From positions 1 to 14,900 of the forward strand of contig JAATGK010000123.1 in assembly GCA_015654715.1 (NCBI GenBank): DNA of 14,900 nucleotides, in the 5' to 3' direction. The notes under the pieces were generated by a model. The model did no database searches and had not been told where the DNA came from. It saw only the letters and a program-made list of their open reading frames with translations. The translations under genes were made by a program, and so were the position numbers. Numbering within the stretch: the stretch's first letter is position 1; the number at the start of each line of letters is the position of its first letter. This DNA comes from Alphaproteobacteria bacterium. GTDB lineage: Bacteria; Pseudomonadota; Alphaproteobacteria; Micropepsales; Micropepsaceae. Positions 13,255 to 14,900 of the stretch are shown one piece after another.

Positions 13255-14900
13255 ATGACCAGCCAAACACCCGCTGAGCGGCTAGCCCGCGCCTCCAACG
13301 CGATTTTCGAAGAAACCGCGTTCCTGTTCGGCGCCAACGCCGAATTCGTCGAATCTCTTTATGCCCAGTATGGGAAAGACCCGGCCTCCGTCGATCCCTC
13401 GTGGGCGCGGTACTTTGCCGGGCTGGAGGGGCCGCGCGGTCCTTCTACGCCATCCTGGGCCGGGCGCGCCAAAGATGCCGGGGTGCCGATTGCCGCGGCC
13501 GCCGCCGCAAATGCCGAGGATGTGCGCAGCGCAGCGCAAGCTTCCATTCGCGCCATCCAGCTGGTCCGCGCCTATCGCGTCATCGGGCATTTCGAAGCCA
13601 ATCTCGATCCTTTGGGGCTGGCGCCGAAGACGCCGCATCCGCAGCTCGATCCCAAATTCTACGGTTTTGCCGACGCCGATCTCGATAAGCCGGTGTTCAT
13701 CGATGGGGTGCTCGGGCTGCAGAGCGCCACGCCGCGCGAAATGGTCGACCTGCTGCAACGCACCTATTGCGGGCGCATCGGCTACGAGTTCATGCACATC
13801 AACGACGCCGAAGAAAAAGACTGGCTGCAGCGGCGCGTCGAAGGGCCGGACAAAGAGATTACCTTCACGCCCGCGGGCAAGCGCGCCATCTTCAGCAAGC
13901 TGATCGAGGCCGAAGGCTTCGAGAAATTCTGCGCCCTCAGGTTCCTCGGCACCAAGCGCTTCGGGCTCGACGGCGGCGAAGCGATGATGCCGGCGCTGGA
14001 ACAAATCATCAAACGCGGCGGCCAGCTTGGCGTCCAAAAGATCGTCATCGGCATGGCCCATCGCGGCCGGCTCAATGTGCTCGCCAATTTGCTGTCGAAA
14101 TCCTATCGCCAGATCTTCCACGAATTCCGCGGCGGCAGCGCCAATCCCGCCGGCATCGAGGAAGTCACTGGCGACGTGAAGTACCATCTCGGCGCCTCGG
14201 CAGACCGCAGTTTCGACGGCAACGACGTCCACCTGACGCTGGCGCCCAATCCGTCGCATCTCGAAGCCTCCGATCCGGTGGTGCTGGGCAAGGCTCGCGC
14301 CAAGCAAAACCAACTCGGCGACACCGCCACGCGCATCCGCGTGATGCCGCTGCTGCTGCACGGCGACGCCGCGTTTGCGGGCCAAGGCTTGGTCGCCGAA
14401 TGCTTTGCCATGTCGGGCACCCGCGGCTTTCACACCGGCGGCACGGTGCATTTCGTCATCAACAATCAGATCGGCTTCACCACTTCGCCGCAGTCCTCGC
14501 GCTCGTCGCCCTATTGCACCGACATCGCGCTGATGGTGCAGGCGCCGATCTTCCATGTGAACGGCGACGATCCCGAAGCGGTGGTGCATTGCGCCCGCAT
14601 CGCCACCGAATTCCGCCAGTTGTTCCACAAGGACGTCGTGATCGACATGTACTGCTATCGCCGGTTCGGTCACAACGAAACCGACGAGCCCTCGTTCACC
14701 CAGCCTTTGATGTACCGCGCGATCAAGGATCATCCGACCACGCTCGAACTTTATGCCAAGAAACTGGTGGCGGAATCGACGCTGGCGGCCTCCGAAGTCG
14801 AGCACATGGTCGGCGATTTCAACGCCCGCCTCGACAGCGAATTCGAAGCCTCCAAGACTCATACGCCCGACCGCGCCGATTGGCTGCAAAGCCATTGGCA
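13255..14900 (+). CDS. sucA: 2-oxoglutarate dehydrogenase E1 component (partial, runs off the window)
   Basis: This is the thiamine-diphosphate-dependent E1 subunit of the 2-oxoglutarate dehydrogenase complex, which decarboxylates 2-oxoglutarate and passes the succinyl group to E2. The frame from ATG 13255 is open to the window end, about 548 of an expected 930-1000 residues. The N-terminus carries the E2-contact region (ETAFLFGANAEFVESLYAQY), followed by a variable Ala-rich linker. Core motifs are VRAYRVIGHFEANLDPLGL, FLGTKRFGLDGGEAMMPALE, the active-site segment GMAHRGRLNVLANLL (His269), VKYHLGASADR, and the thiamine-diphosphate/metal signature GDAAFAGQG (370-378) through FVINNQIGF (400-408). 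RFGHNETDEPSFTQPLMY follows. The ribosome site is weak (GAG next to ATG). This is the E. coli-type OGDH E1. The long leftward frame over the same bases is an antisense shadow. Confidence 0.97.
   Translation, partial: MTSQTPAERLARASNAIFEETAFLFGANAEFVESLYAQYGKDPASVDPSWARYFAGLEGPRGPSTPSWAGRAKDAGVPIAAAAAANAEDVRSAAQASIRAIQLVRAYRVIGHFEANLDPLGLAPKTPHPQLDPKFYGFADADLDKPVFIDGVLGLQSATPREMVDLLQRTYCGRIGYEFMHINDAEEKDWLQRRVEGPDKEITFTPAGKRAIFSKLIEAEGFEKFCALRFLGTKRFGLDGGEAMMPALEQIIKRGGQLGVQKIVIGMAHRGRLNVLANLLSKSYRQIFHEFRGGSANPAGIEEVTGDVKYHLGASADRSFDGNDVHLTLAPNPSHLEASDPVVLGKARAKQNQLGDTATRIRVMPLLLHGDAAFAGQGLVAECFAMSGTRGFHTGGTVHFVINNQIGFTTSPQSSRSSPYCTDIALMVQAPIFHVNGDDPEAVVHCARIATEFRQLFHKDVVIDMYCYRRFGHNETDEPSFTQPLMYRAIKDHPTTLELYAKKLVAESTLAASEVEHMVGDFNARLDSEFEASKTHTPDRADWLQSHW

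Noticed and set aside
13282..14895. A 537-codon leftward open frame over the right end
   Set aside because: It is antisense to sucA, whose frame shows all thiamine-diphosphate and catalytic motifs. The antisense product is rich in Asp, Gly, Arg and His and lacks domain signals, as expected in high-GC DNA.

Overview
The window looks like chromosomal DNA of a GC-rich alphaproteobacterium. The evidence is high third-position GC throughout, a PntB encoded separately with the alphaproteobacterial layout, a sucC-sucD overlap close to an E. coli-type sucA, and a gpsA/YciI/EVE-domain gene cluster. I cannot place it to genus from sequence alone. No tRNA, rRNA, CRISPR array, insertion sequence or prophage was seen.

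Layout. 7-1491 (+) is pntB, the beta subunit of the proton-translocating transhydrogenase, closed by a strong intrinsic terminator. 1550-2224 (-) is an unrecognised exported protein. 2225-2582 is a gene-poor gap holding a promoter candidate for the next gene. 2583-3143 and 3214-3687 (+) are two paralogous GNAT acetyltransferases with an intrinsic terminator between them. 3750-3872 may be a 40-residue TTG-started ORF, and 3879-4610 (+) encodes a membrane protein with an N-terminal zinc ribbon.

4611-6635 (-) is a tight four-gene operon read from right to left: gpsA, two tandem YciI-like genes and an EVE-domain gene, with start and stop codons touching or overlapping at every junction. Diverging from it are a LolA-like carrier protein (6757-7401, +) and a class I amidotransferase-type gamma-glutamyl-GABA hydrolase (7406-8146, +).

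8147-8529 has no protein gene. It holds the most interesting object of the window: a predicted 144-nt structured small RNA (8366-8509). It has its own sigma70-type promoter with a 17-nt spacer, three successive hairpins with C-rich, anti-Shine-Dalgarno-like loops, and a perfect intrinsic terminator as its 3' end.

Next come a tyrosine/dual-specificity-type phosphatase (8530-9150, -) and a divergent four-helix membrane protein (9180-9712, +) that is broken by an apparent one-base deletion. The rest is central metabolism. sucC-sucD (9921-11968, +) encode succinyl-CoA synthetase. An inverted acyltransferase-3 gene (11955-13121, -) follows, and then sucA (13255 to the window end, +), the 2-oxoglutarate dehydrogenase E1, truncated by the window edge. 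Enzymes for two consecutive TCA steps therefore lie together but are separated by an unrelated membrane acyltransferase pointing the other way. A GAAC-N2-TTCTAAA motif occurs upstream of both sucC and sucA and may mark shared control.
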